This document shows positions 18,046 to 26,824 of a stretch of DNA of 64,000 bases, in pieces. The notes under the pieces were generated by a model that was not told the DNA's origin, did not search any database, and saw only the letters and a list, made by a program, of their open reading frames with translations. The position numbers and the translations under genes are program-made. The stretch's first letter is position 1. Every line of letters starts with the position of its first letter. This DNA is from Chitinophaga pinensis (GTDB lineage Bacteria; Bacteroidota; Bacteroidia; Flavobacteriales_D; Crocinitomicaceae), in contig CAMCYF010000004.1 in NCBI GenBank assembly GCA_945883825.1, forward strand, positions 30,205 through 94,204, written 5' to 3'.

Positions 18046-18120
18046 GAAAAAATAAAATTGAGCGTTTAAAGATACTTAAAATCAAAGAAGCGGGAAAAGA
18101 TTATTTATTTACTAAAATTA

Positions 18121-19956
18121 TTAATTAATTAAAATTTTCTTTGCAATCGATTGAGAACCTTCGATACACAAGAAATATGTACCTGAAGCAAAGTCAAGAA
18201 CAGAGATTGATTCTTTGTTTGAAGCAACAACTTTTTTTAATAAAACTCTTCCTTGAATATCTTTTAAAAGTAAAATAGCACCCTGTACTGGTCCCGTAAA
18301 TTCAATTGTTATCTTGTTAGAAGATGGATTAGGATAAATTGAAGCAATCGAGTTAACTTCGCTAATTCCGTTAGTTTCCCCACTACAGCCACAATTTACC
18401 GTATAAACATCATTGATTGTAGTTGAATCTCCATCGTCACAAGTATCACCTGGATAAACACAACTACTGTCCTGAACATTGGCATTTGGATTGAAATTAC
18501 AGGCAATTGGATCCATGCAGCCAGCAACGATTAATTCACCAACACAGTTACAATTAACATCAATTGAGTCATTCATCGTATTTGGATTTGCATCATTACA
18601 TGGGAATCCCGGTAAAATACAGGAGCCATCATCAACTGTTGCTGAAGGGTTGTAATTACATGCCAGTGGATTCATGCAACCTGCGCCTACTTCTGCAGTC
18701 ATGTACCGCGAAAAAGCAAACTGCGTATTCGTCTGTGCACTGAAGCCAGCAACTATGAGGCGATTTCCAGGATATAAATCCATGCCATAAGCATCATCCC
18801 AATTAGCGAAAATATTCGTTAATGAGTGGCCATTTGTGCCCCAAGAGGAATCAATTGTCCCATTTGAATTGAAACGTGAAACGATAAAATCTCTTGCTGC
18901 ACCTATGCCAGCTGAACCAGTTGTTCCACAAGCTAAAATTTTTCCATCTGTTTGAAAAATAACTTCATAATAAGTATCACTTGGATTTAAATCGATGATC
19001 GTTTGACCATTTACGCCAAAATTTGCATTAAGATTTGCATCAGATTCTGCACGAGATTCTAACATGAAATCAGTAAATCCGTCACCATTGTTTCCGGAAA
19101 TAATAAGTTGATCATTATAATAATCGATATCAAAGTATTGCCCAAAATTGGAGGTATTAGTCCAAACACCATTCGTTCCAAAAGATGTTACGATACTACC
19201 AGTATTGTCAAATTTAGCCAATATAGGATTGTAGTTGTTATTAATATACGATGCCCCTGCAAGAATAATATCTCCAGTTAAACCTATCGTTGCACTATAA
19301 GCAGATATGCTTCCACCATTATTTAAAACATTAAATCCATTAATGCCAAATGAAATATCTATGAGACCATTGTAATCACAACTCGCGACTGCTAAACGAT
19401 TATATGAAAAGCCAGGAACTTTAGAATTCCCTGCTAAAATGATATTCGTTGATGTTAATAGAATTTTTCGCGCATAATCTTCACTCGAGGCAATATCAAT
19501 TGAAAAGACTCCCCCATCACCAAAACCTACCTCCAAGGTCCCATCTGGTCTCAAGCAAAGCAAAGAAAATTTTGGATTGGCAGCAGTAATTGATATGGCA
19601 CCTGCAACTAAGATATTCCCATTGGGCAGAACTTCCATGTCATAGGCAAAGTCTGAACCTGCAGAGTTTTGATAAATAAAATATCCGTTTGTTCCAAAAG
19701 TTAAGTCTAAACTACCATCCTCATTCATTCTACCAACACACATCTCTAAATTACCGGTGATACCCGTCGTACCACAGAAAATCATTTTGCCATTTGGCAA
19801 GGTTACAATGTCCTGAGCGTTGTCAAATGTAGTGCTTGTAGTCCCAAAACTGGTGTACCCAATGGTATTAAAACTTAAATCTAAGGATCCAGGAGCTTGG
19901 CTAAAAATGGTCTGCGAGAGCAAAAGACAAAGCAAAGAAGTGTAGAAAAATTTCAT
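18121..19956 (-). CDS. Secreted delta-60-repeat beta-propeller with Cys-rich modules and T9SS sorting domain
   Basis: The 611-residue protein has a signal peptide (ending TIFSQ). Repeats of the delta-60 type follow: GSLDLTFGTNGYF, GLIDISFGINGFN and GTIDSSWGTNGHS, each about 50-60 residues apart, which form a beta-propeller. Two Cys-rich modules come next (AGCMNPLACNYNPSATVDDGSC and AGCMDPIACNFNPNANVQDSSC, each followed by PCNDAN/TCDDGD). The end is a T9SS sorting domain (SIYPNPSSNKITIEF ... SIAKKILIN). The Cys modules are common linkers in large Bacteroidota secreted proteins. No enzymatic role is visible. Confidence 0.88.
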   Translation of the reverse strand: MKFFYTSLLCLLLSQTIFSQAPGSLDLSFNTIGYTSFGTTSTTFDNAQDIVTLPNGKMIFCGTTGITGNLEMCVGRMNEDGSLDLTFGTNGYFIYQNSAGSDFAYDMEVLPNGNILVAGAISITAANPKFSLLCLRPDGTLEVGFGDGGVFSIDIASSEDYARKILLTSTNIILAGNSKVPGFSYNRLAVASCDYNGLIDISFGINGFNVLNNGGSISAYSATIGLTGDIILAGASYINNNYNPILAKFDNTGSIVTSFGTNGVWTNTSNFGQYFDIDYYNDQLIISGNNGDGFTDFMLESRAESDANLNANFGVNGQTIIDLNPSDTYYEVIFQTDGKILACGTTGSAGIGAARDFIVSRFNSNGTIDSSWGTNGHSLTNIFANWDDAYGMDLYPGNRLIVAGFSAQTNTQFAFSRYMTAEVGAGCMNPLACNYNPSATVDDGSCILPGFPCNDANPNTMNDSIDVNCNCVGELIVAGCMDPIACNFNPNANVQDSSCVYPGDTCDDGDSTTINDVYTVNCGCSGETNGISEVNSIASIYPNPSSNKITIEFTGPVQGAILLLKDIQGRVLLKKVVASNKESISVLDFASGTYFLCIEGSQSIAKKILIN

Positions 19957-20057
19957 AGCAATAATTTTACAATAAAATTAGAAAAAATATTGAAATTGAA
20001 AGTTTAAGAAAAATAAAAGATATGGGTTTCATATATAATTATTTGGTTTATTAAATA

Positions 20058-20489
20058 TCACCAATAAAGATATACCAAAACAACAACGAGGTAGCGAATA
20101 AACTTCCCAATAGCCATAAAGATTAACGACCAAAAGATATTGGCTCTAAAAAATCCAAGGGCTATTCCAATTATATCTCCAACTATCGGGAGCCAAGAGA
20201 GTAAAGCAAGCCAAACCCCGTATTTCTGAATGCTTGCTTTCCAGCTTTCAATTGTTTTTTGTTTTACACGCAATTTTTTTAACCATTCAGGATTTCCGAT
20301 ATAACCGATTCCAAAGTTTAAATAAGAACCTAAGGTATTGCCTGTAGATGCAATAAGTAAAGAACTAAGAGGATCATACTTTGCCGCAAGCATCGTTATT
20401 AAAAAAACTTCTGAAGCAATTGGAAGAATTGTAGCGGCTAGAAAACACGTTATAAATAAACCTAAATATCCTAGTTCAAATGCTGTCAT
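20058..20489 (-). CDS. YqaA-like inner membrane protein (DedA/SNARE-associated superfamily)
   Basis: The 143-residue protein has four predicted transmembrane helices and the motif pattern of YqaA: FLAATILPIASEVFL, NTLGSYLNFGIGYIG and WLPIVGDIIGIALGFFRANIFWSLIFMAIGKFIRY. The conserved G-D-x-x-G and R-x(4)W region is the DedA-superfamily signature. DedA relatives are linked to lipid-carrier flipping and membrane homeostasis. The specific role of YqaA is unknown. A strong terminator lies between it and the gene upstream. Confidence 0.88.
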   Translation of the reverse strand: MTAFELGYLGLFITCFLAATILPIASEVFLITMLAAKYDPLSSLLIASTGNTLGSYLNFGIGYIGNPEWLKKLRVKQKTIESWKASIQKYGVWLALLSWLPIVGDIIGIALGFFRANIFWSLIFMAIGKFIRYLVVVLVYLYW

Positions 20490-20501
20490 GGTAGAAACAA
20501 A

Positions 20502-20524
20502 AAAGGCCGGATAAACCGGCCTTT
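20502..20524 (-). terminator. Rho-independent terminator (AAAGGCCGG stem)
   Basis: A perfect 9-bp inverted repeat AAAGGCCGG / CCGGCCTTT with a 5-nt loop is followed on the minus strand by a T-rich tail (TTTTTTTG reading on from the stem). It lies just after the stop of the 20543..22378 gene and before yqaA, so it ends the secreted-protein transcript. Confidence 0.9.
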
Positions 20525-20542
20525 AAAAAATTATAATGTGAA

Positions 20543-22378
20543 TTAATTTTTTATAAACTTCTTAGTTACTGAAGTTCCGTTTGACGAAATAGTAACATAA
20601 TATAAACCATTATTAAAGGAAGCAGATTGAATTGTTGTTTGATTCTTTCCAAGTGGCAAGAAACCTAAATTCTGAGTTGCTACAATCTTACCTGATAAAT
20701 CCGTAACTTGAATACTTACCTCTGAAGGATTTGCAATATTCATTTCAAGGTTTACACTTGATGAACTTGGATTTGGATAAATTGAAACCCCAGAAATTTC
20801 AGTTGAATTCTCATTGATACCAATTGTAGGATCAAAATTTAAACGAACTACAGGAGTAGATGTTGTATAATACCAAGTACCATCTAATAAATCTAAAAAG
20901 AAAGATGTTTGAGGGTCAGTTGTTCCAGAATTTGAAATTTTTAATCCTGTGCCAAATGCTCCAACTACTGCCAAGTATGTTTTTCCTGCTTCAAGATTCA
21001 CAAGGTCATTTAATTCCATCACCAAGTTTGTGTTTAAGTCATTAGCAGCAACTATGAGTACAGCTGATTCAGTTATATATGCAAAATCTCCTGCGGCATC
21101 AAGTTCATATAGTTTAGCATAAATTTCAGTTCCAACTACAGTTCCGGTTGTTCCACCTAAGAGGCGCACATTAATAGCTTTGCACGATTGATTTTGAAAA
21201 ATATCAAATAAATTTCCAGCTTCAAATCCATCGTCTCCATTACTTTGTGAACCAGAGTAAGAATTAGCTGCAGTTGTCCCTTTGTCACGTGCATAAATAC
21301 TATTTGTAATAGCAAAAGAGATATTACTAATTGTATTATTAGATGGCAAATCGTCAAGAGAATCTGACGAAATTGCACTTGTCACAACAACATTTCCTAG
21401 TGTTGAAGCAGGAGTAAATGGAGTTACTATTTCTAAAGTTGCAGTATCTAAAGATGCAATATTTACTGAAGCACTCGTTCCTGAATATGTTCCAGAAGTA
21501 ACTGTGTAGACAACATTTGATTGGTTGTTTACACCACCATTAAATACTTTTGCAGAAAAATCAATTGGTGCAATTTGCGTAAGTGGAATTTGATAGTAAT
21601 TTAATCCTACTGAACCCCAAGATGAACTTGTAACAGATAAATCATTCGTAGAATTAGTTACAAGTTTAACATCGTCGATGTACCATCCATAAGTAATCCA
21701 AACATTTGGGTTTGCTGCTGAAGCAGGATAGTTAGTTGTCCAACTAAAACGAATATAAATTGGTGCAGGATTTGCTGACAAAATTGTACCTAAATTTATA
21801 GTTTTAGTATCAGCATTTGGGTATGCAGAACCTCCACTTGCAGAAAGAACTGTTTTATCTAAATTGTCACCAATTGTAATCCATGTTGATCCATCTGTAG
21901 ACATTTGAATCTCTTGCAAATCATTAAATCGAGCACCATATTGTCTAAAGGTTAAAGAAACTTGATTTGAACCGCCTAAAGAAACAATATCAATTGGTTG
22001 TGCAGTTGTCATAGTATAAGTTACATCTAATGCTTGGTCGCCAGTTTGTGCATTACCATTTGATAATTCTGCATTATTTCCTCCAGAACCGCCTGTTGCA
22101 GTTATTCCAGCTGTTGACCACCAACCTTGAGAAGTACTGTTTATATTCCATCCAAAATTTGCTGCTGTTTGTCCTGAATTTTGAATAACCCAAGTTGATG
22201 GTGTATTAAAATTATCTTCCCAAAGAGTTACACCTACAGTTTTTTGACTATCAGTAACTTTTGGAGCTTTTAACTCAGTTGTAATCAAATCTTGGAAGGT
22301 TATTAATCTCGGTGCTTTTTGCCCGAATGCAAGCATTGTTAAAATTGCAAATGCTCCAGAAAGTAAAAGTTTTTTCAT
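20543..22378 (-). CDS. Secreted protein with jelly-roll (choice-of-anchor/MAM-like) domain and T9SS sorting domain
   Basis: The 611-residue protein has a signal peptide (ending TMLAFGQ). A jelly-roll domain follows (LWEDNFNTPSTWVIQNSG ... WITYGWYIDDVKLV), of the kind seen next to proteases and adhesins in Bacteroidota. Ig-like or lectin-like stretches come after it, then a T9SS type A sorting domain (ISGVSIYPNPSSSSVNLEM ... NNGLYYVTISSNGTSVTKKFIKN). It has its own terminator and a TAAATTTG -7 box upstream, so it is monocistronic. No catalytic motif is visible; substrate or ligand is unknown. Confidence 0.87.
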   Translation of the reverse strand: MKKLLLSGAFAILTMLAFGQKAPRLITFQDLITTELKAPKVTDSQKTVGVTLWEDNFNTPSTWVIQNSGQTAANFGWNINSTSQGWWSTAGITATGGSGGNNAELSNGNAQTGDQALDVTYTMTTAQPIDIVSLGGSNQVSLTFRQYGARFNDLQEIQMSTDGSTWITIGDNLDKTVLSASGGSAYPNADTKTINLGTILSANPAPIYIRFSWTTNYPASAANPNVWITYGWYIDDVKLVTNSTNDLSVTSSSWGSVGLNYYQIPLTQIAPIDFSAKVFNGGVNNQSNVVYTVTSGTYSGTSASVNIASLDTATLEIVTPFTPASTLGNVVVTSAISSDSLDDLPSNNTISNISFAITNSIYARDKGTTAANSYSGSQSNGDDGFEAGNLFDIFQNQSCKAINVRLLGGTTGTVVGTEIYAKLYELDAAGDFAYITESAVLIVAANDLNTNLVMELNDLVNLEAGKTYLAVVGAFGTGLKISNSGTTDPQTSFFLDLLDGTWYYTTSTPVVRLNFDPTIGINENSTEISGVSIYPNPSSSSVNLEMNIANPSEVSIQVTDLSGKIVATQNLGFLPLGKNQTTIQSASFNNGLYYVTISSNGTSVTKKFIKN

Positions 22379-22400
22379 TTTGTTTGGTTTTAATTTTTTT

Positions 22401-22408
22401 CAAATTTA
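22401..22408 (-). promoter_or_regulatory. -7 box TAAATTTG before the 20543 gene
   Basis: On the minus strand TAAATTTG fits the TAnnTTTG consensus and lies about 22 nt upstream of the ATG at 22378. No -33 TTG was found at 17-23 bp. Confidence 0.4.
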
Positions 22409-22492
22409 GCGAATTAATACTAATAACCTTTATATTATCAATTAAACTGTAAAAACAAGAATAATAATCATATAAACTAATGAATTATTAGC

Positions 22493-23218
22493 TTAATTCC
22501 TTAAAACAAAGTTTTGACCTAAGTAAACTTTTCTTACCTGTTCGTCAGCAGCTAATTCTTCGGCTGTTCCGGATTTTAATATTTTCCCTTCAAATAAAAG
22601 GTAAGCACGATCGGTTATGGAAAGTGTTTCCTGAACATTATGATCAGTTATTAAGATACCGATATTCCTTTTTTTTAGTTCTGAAATAATACTTTGAATA
22701 TCTTCAACAGCAATAGGGTCAACTCCAGCAAATGGCTCATCTAGAAGCACAAATTTTGGATCTGTAGCAAGTGCTCTTGCAATTTCTGTGCGTCTTTTTT
22801 CACCGCCTGATAATTTGTCACCTATGTTTTTTCGAACATTAACCAAATTAAATTCAGTGAGTAACTTTTCTAACTTTATTTTCCTTTCAGGTTTTTTTAA
22901 ATCTGTCATTTCCAAAATAGCCATGATATTATCTTCAACACTTAGTTTTCTAAATACTGAAACTTCTTGGGGTAAATAACCAATTCCCATTTGTGCTCTT
23001 TTATACATTGGAACTTTAGTAATGTCTATTTCATCAAGGAAAACCGTGCCTTCATTTGGGCGAATTAGACCTACAATCACATAAAATGAAGTGGTTTTTC
23101 CAGCGCCATTTGGGCCAAGCAGTCCAACTATTTCCCCTTGATTTACTTCAATAGAAACACCGTCTACAACACTTCTACCTTTGTATGTTTTTCGAATATT
23201 TTGGGTATATAACTTCAC
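22493..23218 (-). CDS. lptB: LPS export ABC transporter ATP-binding protein LptB
   Basis: LptB is the cytoplasmic ATPase that powers lipopolysaccharide transport to the outer membrane with LptF/G. The 241-residue protein has Walker [10 protein letters not shown] (residues ~35-43), Q-loop GYLPQE, signature [15 protein letters not shown], Walker [14 protein letters not shown] and the switch histidine ITDHN. The LptB-typical [15 protein letters not shown] region is present. The start codon is GTG, not ATG, as read from the sequence (GTGAAGTTATATACC). It follows tatC by 32 bp on the same strand. LptF/G/C/A are not in this window. Confidence 0.96.
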   Translation of the reverse strand: MKLYTQNIRKTYKGRSVVDGVSIEVNQGEIVGLLGPNGAGKTTSFYVIVGLIRPNEGTVFLDEIDITKVPMYKRAQMGIGYLPQEVSVFRKLSVEDNIMAILEMTDLKKPERKIKLEKLLTEFNLVNVRKNIGDKLSGGEKRRTEIARALATDPKFVLLDEPFAGVDPIAVEDIQSIISELKKRNIGILITDHNVQETLSITDRAYLLFEGKILKSGTAEELAADEQVRKVYLGQNFVLRN

Positions 23219-23250
23219 GAGACAAAATTACATATAATTCAAGCTATTAG

Positions 23251-24027
23251 CTACTTTTTTTGTTTTTCGACACGCTTTGAGACAACTATCCCAATCTCGT
23301 ATAAAATTAATATTGGTATAGATACAATTATTTGAGAAATCACATCTGGCGGGGTAATGATTGCTGCTAAAATTAAAATTATAACGATAGCATGCTTTCG
23401 GTATTTTTTTAAAAATGCAGAATCAAAAAGACCAATTTTTGTAAGTAAGTAAGTTACTACAGGTAAAAGAAAGAAAAGTCCACAATAAAAAACAGTTGAT
23501 AGAATGGTACTCATATATGAATTTACCGTAAAAATATTTTCAATTTTACTACTCATCTGGTAAGAACCAAAAAATTGAATACTTAAGGGTGCAACAATAT
23601 AATATCCAAAAAGAATTCCCAAAAAAAATAATAAACTAACGTAGAAAACAATTCCACGCGCTAGATTTTTTTCTTTAAATTTAAGTCCAGGCCTTACAAA
23701 AGCCCAAATTTGATAGAAAAGATAAGGAAATGTTAAAACTATTCCTCCAAGAAAACTCATCATTAAGGCATATGAAAATTGACCTGAAACGGTCATACTT
23801 TGAAATTTAATAGGGATTTCAGTTATACAAATACCAAAATATTTGCACATTATTTGAAATGTTATAAACTCTTTCTTCGCCATAGAAAGAAAAACAACAT
23901 TAATAATTGTTTCTTGGTAAAACCAAATTACCGTTCCAACAATAAGGATAGCAATGGCAGCTCGCACAAGTCTCCACCTCAGTTCTTCCAAGTGATTTAA
24001 AAAGGGCATATTGCCTTGATCTTCCAT
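23251..24027 (-). CDS. tatC: Sec-independent protein translocase TatC
   Basis: TatC is the substrate-binding subunit of the twin-arginine translocase. The 258-residue protein has six transmembrane helices and family marks: FLNHLEELRWRLVRA near the N-terminus, SMTVSGQFSYALMMSFLGG, FPYLFYQIWAFVRPGLKFKEK, and AAIITPPDVISQ near the C-terminus. The start could also be the internal M at residue 7. TatA/B are not in the window. It probably shares a transcript with the downstream lptB gene. Confidence 0.96.
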   Translation of the reverse strand: MEDQGNMPFLNHLEELRWRLVRAAIAILIVGTVIWFYQETIINVVFLSMAKKEFITFQIMCKYFGICITEIPIKFQSMTVSGQFSYALMMSFLGGIVLTFPYLFYQIWAFVRPGLKFKEKNLARGIVFYVSLLFFLGILFGYYIVAPLSIQFFGSYQMSSKIENIFTVNSYMSTILSTVFYCGLFFLLPVVTYLLTKIGLFDSAFLKKYRKHAIVIILILAAIITPPDVISQIIVSIPILILYEIGIVVSKRVEKQKK

Positions 24028-24079
24028 TCTACAAATTTAACATTCATTCTTAAATCATGAGCTTTTTAATGTCCGTAAA

Positions 24080-24107
24080 TTGTTTACGACTTGCTTAAAT
24101 ACTTTTG
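24080..24107 (+). promoter_or_regulatory. Promoter of the 24127 gene
   Basis: TTG (24080-24082), a 17-bp spacer and TACTTTTG (24100-24107) fit the Bacteroidota -33/-7 pattern well. The box ends 19 nt before the ATG at 24127, which supports that start over the longer track ORF. Confidence 0.6.
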
Positions 24108-24126
24108 TTATATAAAAAAGAATACT

Positions 24127-24438
24127 ATGAGAACAAGCTACGAAATTGAATCTTTAAAATTTAATAATTTAGATAGTACAGTAGAACTATCAGTTAAGGT
24201 GAGAGAAGCACAATTTACTTTTTCTTCCTCAATTTTAATGGATATGATTAATTTAAATTTAATCATTAATCAACTTCAAAAAAATAATCCTGAAATAGAA
24301 CTTTTGGATTTACTTATTGTTCAATCTGCCGAAAATTTTAATTTTTACGAACTGAATTTGACAGATTTGACAGATAAAAGTGTTGATACTGAAATTTTAA
24401 ATTATCAAGAAAAAATTATCAGGCAAATAAGAGCTTAG
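24127..24438 (+). CDS. Small acidic protein of unknown function
   Basis: The 103-residue protein starts at MRTSYEIESLKF; the track ORF begins upstream, before the promoter box, and is unlikely. It is rich in Asn, Leu and Glu with regular hydrophobic spacing (MDMINLNLIINQLQKNNPEIELLDLLIV) and may form a coiled-coil or helical dimer. No signal peptide or known domain was seen. It is convergent with a lipoprotein gene, their stops overlapping by 4 bp. Confidence 0.6.
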   Translation: MRTSYEIESLKFNNLDSTVELSVKVREAQFTFSSSILMDMINLNLIINQLQKNNPEIELLDLLIVQSAENFNFYELNLTDLTDKSVDTEILNYQEKIIRQIRA

Positions 24439-24800
24439 GGTTGAATGAAGACAGTTTCTTCATTTACTTTTTCTTCCTCAATCTTAATAATTCCAATTCC
24501 GCTTTTGTCATCTTTTTCAACTTTAATACTCAAAACAGCAACACCAGCCTGTCCTGGCTTAAACAAATAATTATAGTCAAAAGTTGCCAATCCTTGAGTA
24601 TTTGTATAGGCAGTATCATATACTGAAATCTGATTAGGTAAGCCGGTAGTATTTTCACCATATAAAATAACCATTGCATTATTTACAAGAGCCTGTGTTT
24701 CGTCACGAACGTAAATATTTGCAGTTGTATTTATTTTTTTGTTGCAAGAGCTGAAAATAAATGAAGTAATAACGAGTAAATAAAGTATAGCTAATTTCAT
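24435..24800 (-). CDS. Small lipoprotein, Ig-like/carboxypeptidase-regulatory-like fold (copy 1)
   Basis: The 121-residue protein has a lipobox (FIFSSC) and then a beta-rich domain with TANIYVRDETQALVNNAMVILYG and DTAYTNTQGLATFDYNYLF. These match its 5' neighbour (VFVRSASNQLINGAMVVAIG; DTAYTNSSGFTTINLG). The pattern of a variable loop followed by D-T-A-Y-T-N-x-x-G resembles carboxypeptidase-regulatory-like domains that ride on surface lipoproteins. Located 5 bp after the paralogue's stop, so co-transcribed. Confidence 0.72.
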   Translation of the reverse strand: MKLAILYLLVITSFIFSSCNKKINTTANIYVRDETQALVNNAMVILYGENTTGLPNQISVYDTAYTNTQGLATFDYNYLFKPGQAGVAVLSIKVEKDDKSGIGIIKIEEEKVNEETVFIQP

Positions 24801-24805
24801 TTTAA

Positions 24806-25168
24806 TTAATTTTCTAGGTAAATAGTTTCAACAGATGTCGAATGAACTCTGCATCTTGAATATCCAGAACCAACTTTCAAATTGTATTTAACAATTATAT
24901 CAAAGTAACCAGTTGTATTATCTGAAGAAGTAAAATAATCCCCCAAGTTTATTGTAGTGAATCCTGATGAATTTGTATAAGCAGTATCTACAAATTCTCC
25001 AGTTGGTGGAGTTGATTGTTGATCCCCAATAGCTACAACCATAGCACCATTAATAAGTTGGTTGCTAGCTGAACGCACAAATACTTTTAAAATAGAGTCT
25101 TCTTTTTTACAGTTTGTCAGTGTTAATAGCACAAATAGAAGACAAACAAGCGATATTCCTTTTTTCAT
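24806..25168 (-). CDS. Small lipoprotein, carboxypeptidase-regulatory-like fold (copy 2)
   Basis: The 120-residue protein has a lipobox (LTLTNC) and the same single domain as its downstream neighbour, with INGAMVVAIGDQQ and FVDTAYTNSSGFTTINLGDYF. Overall identity is moderate, so the duplication is not recent. It is first in the two-gene unit. A partner that could use these small domains is not visible. The plus-strand track ORF at 25114 overlaps its start and is judged spurious. Confidence 0.72.
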   Translation of the reverse strand: MKKGISLVCLLFVLLTLTNCKKEDSILKVFVRSASNQLINGAMVVAIGDQQSTPPTGEFVDTAYTNSSGFTTINLGDYFTSSDNTTGYFDIIVKYNLKVGSGYSRCRVHSTSVETIYLEN

Positions 25169-25456
25169 TTTTTAGTTTGAATTTCAAATTTACATTTTTT
25201 TTTCAAGCTTTAAAACTATTTTTTAGTTTTTTAGCATTGATTTTATTCATTATGACATTTTTAAATGTTATTGTTTCTTTTAAAACCCTTTTTAACTTTC
25301 TTCCCCAAAAAAGAAATAAAACGATATATTTAAGATTTGCTTCTTTCCTCATATTAATAACAAGTTATTTCTTTTACATTTGTAATCAACTTTAATAGAT
25401 TTAGAAAATTGATTTTTTAAACGCTCTAAGTCAAGTAAAAGTTACACAATTAACTT

Positions 25457-26479
25457 ATGAAAGATACTATTGACCAAGTCCGAAAACAAATAAATGATTT
25501 TGTAATTGATTCCTCCTTATCATTGGAAGCTTTTAGAATTCAATTTCTTGGCTCCAAAGGAGTAATGAAAGAATTATATTCGCTTTTGAAACTTGTGCCT
25601 AATGATGAAAAGCGAATAATTGGTCTCTTGCTTAATGATTTGCGCTCTGAAGTTGAAGCCAAAATTGAATTGGAAAAACAAAATTTTTTACAACTTGGTG
25701 TTCTTGATAAATCAATTGACTTAACTAAGTCTGGAGAAGATGCCGCTATTGGAAGTCACCATCCATTAACTCTTGTTAAGAGAGAAATTATTTCGATTTT
25801 TTCTCGAATTGGATTTACGATTTCTGAAGGCCCTGAAATTGAAGATGATTGGCATAATTTTTCTGCTTTAAATTTCCCGGAAGAACATCCTGCTCGTGAT
25901 ATGCAAGACACTTTTTTTATTGAAAAAGGAGAAAAAGAAATGGCGCTCAGAACGCACACAAGCTCTGTGCAAGTTAGAGTAATGGAAAATTCAAAACCTC
26001 CTATTCGCACAATTTCTCCAGGTCGAGTTTACAGAAATGAAGCAATTTCTGCACGCGCTCATTGTTTTTTTCACCAACTTGAGGGTTTATTTATTGATAA
26101 AAATGTCTCTTTTGCCGACTTAAAACAAACCTTGCTCTTTTTTGCTCGTGAAATGTTTGGCGAAAAAGCACAAATCCGCCTTCGGCCGTCTTATTTTCCG
26201 TTTACAGAACCAAGTGCTGAGGTAGATGTTTCCTGTACACTTTGTAATTCAAATGGTTGTAATGTTTGTAAATATTCTGGTTGGTTGGAAATCTTGGGTT
26301 GTGGAATGGTAGATCCAAGTGTTTTAGAAGCGAGTGGAATTGATTCTAAAATTTATTCTGGTTTTGCTTTTGGAATGGGAATTGAGCGAATTGCCCAGTT
26401 AAAATACCGCGTTACTGATCTTCGGCTTTATTCAGAAAATGACATTCGATTTTTAAACCAATTTAAAGCAGTAATCTAG
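25457..26479 (+). CDS. pheS: Phenylalanine-tRNA ligase alpha subunit
   Basis: PheS is the catalytic alpha subunit that charges tRNA-Phe. The 340-residue protein has the usual length. The N-terminal coiled-coil is followed by the class II core: LTLVKREIISIFSRIGF, EGPEIEDDWHNFSALNFPEEHPARDMQDTFF (motif 1/2 region), RTHTSSVQVRVM and motif 3 GFAFGMGIERIAQLKY. The segment EILGCGMVDPSVL and a Cys-x2-Cys-x4-Cys-x2-Cys cluster (CTLCNSNGCNVCKYSG) are also seen. pheT is not in the window. The next gene starts 2 bp downstream. Confidence 0.97.
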   Translation: MKDTIDQVRKQINDFVIDSSLSLEAFRIQFLGSKGVMKELYSLLKLVPNDEKRIIGLLLNDLRSEVEAKIELEKQNFLQLGVLDKSIDLTKSGEDAAIGSHHPLTLVKREIISIFSRIGFTISEGPEIEDDWHNFSALNFPEEHPARDMQDTFFIEKGEKEMALRTHTSSVQVRVMENSKPPIRTISPGRVYRNEAISARAHCFFHQLEGLFIDKNVSFADLKQTLLFFAREMFGEKAQIRLRPSYFPFTEPSAEVDVSCTLCNSNGCNVCKYSGWLEILGCGMVDPSVLEASGIDSKIYSGFAFGMGIERIAQLKYRVTDLRLYSENDIRFLNQFKAVI

Positions 26480-26481
26480 TT

Positions 26482-26820
26482 ATGGGATGGATCCAACTTG
26501 AGCGAAGAGAACAATTAGCAGAAATAGTAGATAGAAGTGCCCTAATTCCTCAACTGATTTTTAAACATAGCACTAGATGCAGTATTTCAAGTATGGCACT
26601 TAATCGCATTGAATCTCATGGCTTGCAAAATTCTTCTAATTTAGAATGTTATTTTTTAGACCTTATTCAATTCAGGGAATTATCGAACTTAATAGCGCAA
26701 GAACTCAATGTAATTCATCAATCACCACAGGCTATTTTACTTAAAAACAGAAATGTTGTTTACAGCGATTCTCATGGTTCAATCGATAATTTGGAAATAG
26801 AAAAAGCAAGTAATAGTTAA
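26482..26820 (+). CDS. YtxJ-like bacillithiol-system redox protein (thioredoxin fold)
   Basis: The 112-residue protein matches the YtxJ family: a single-cysteine thioredoxin fold with FKHSTRCSISSMALNRIE and HQSPQAILLKNRNVVYSDSHG. YtxJ proteins are proposed to act as bacilliredoxin-like thiol exchangers in bacillithiol-using bacteria, including many Bacteroidota. Only one Cys is at the active-site loop (R-C-S), and another is in LECYFLD. The gene starts 2 bp after pheS and ends 4 bp before the glutamine cyclotransferase gene, so it is translationally close to both. Confidence 0.82.
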   Translation: MGWIQLERREQLAEIVDRSALIPQLIFKHSTRCSISSMALNRIESHGLQNSSNLECYFLDLIQFRELSNLIAQELNVIHQSPQAILLKNRNVVYSDSHGSIDNLEIEKASNS

Positions 26821-26824
26821 AAAA

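Noticed and set aside
25114-25395. Plus-strand 93-residue ORF
   Set aside because: It overlaps the start of a lipoprotein gene in antisense, is dominated by Phe/Leu from AT-rich spacer DNA, and has no promoter or family.
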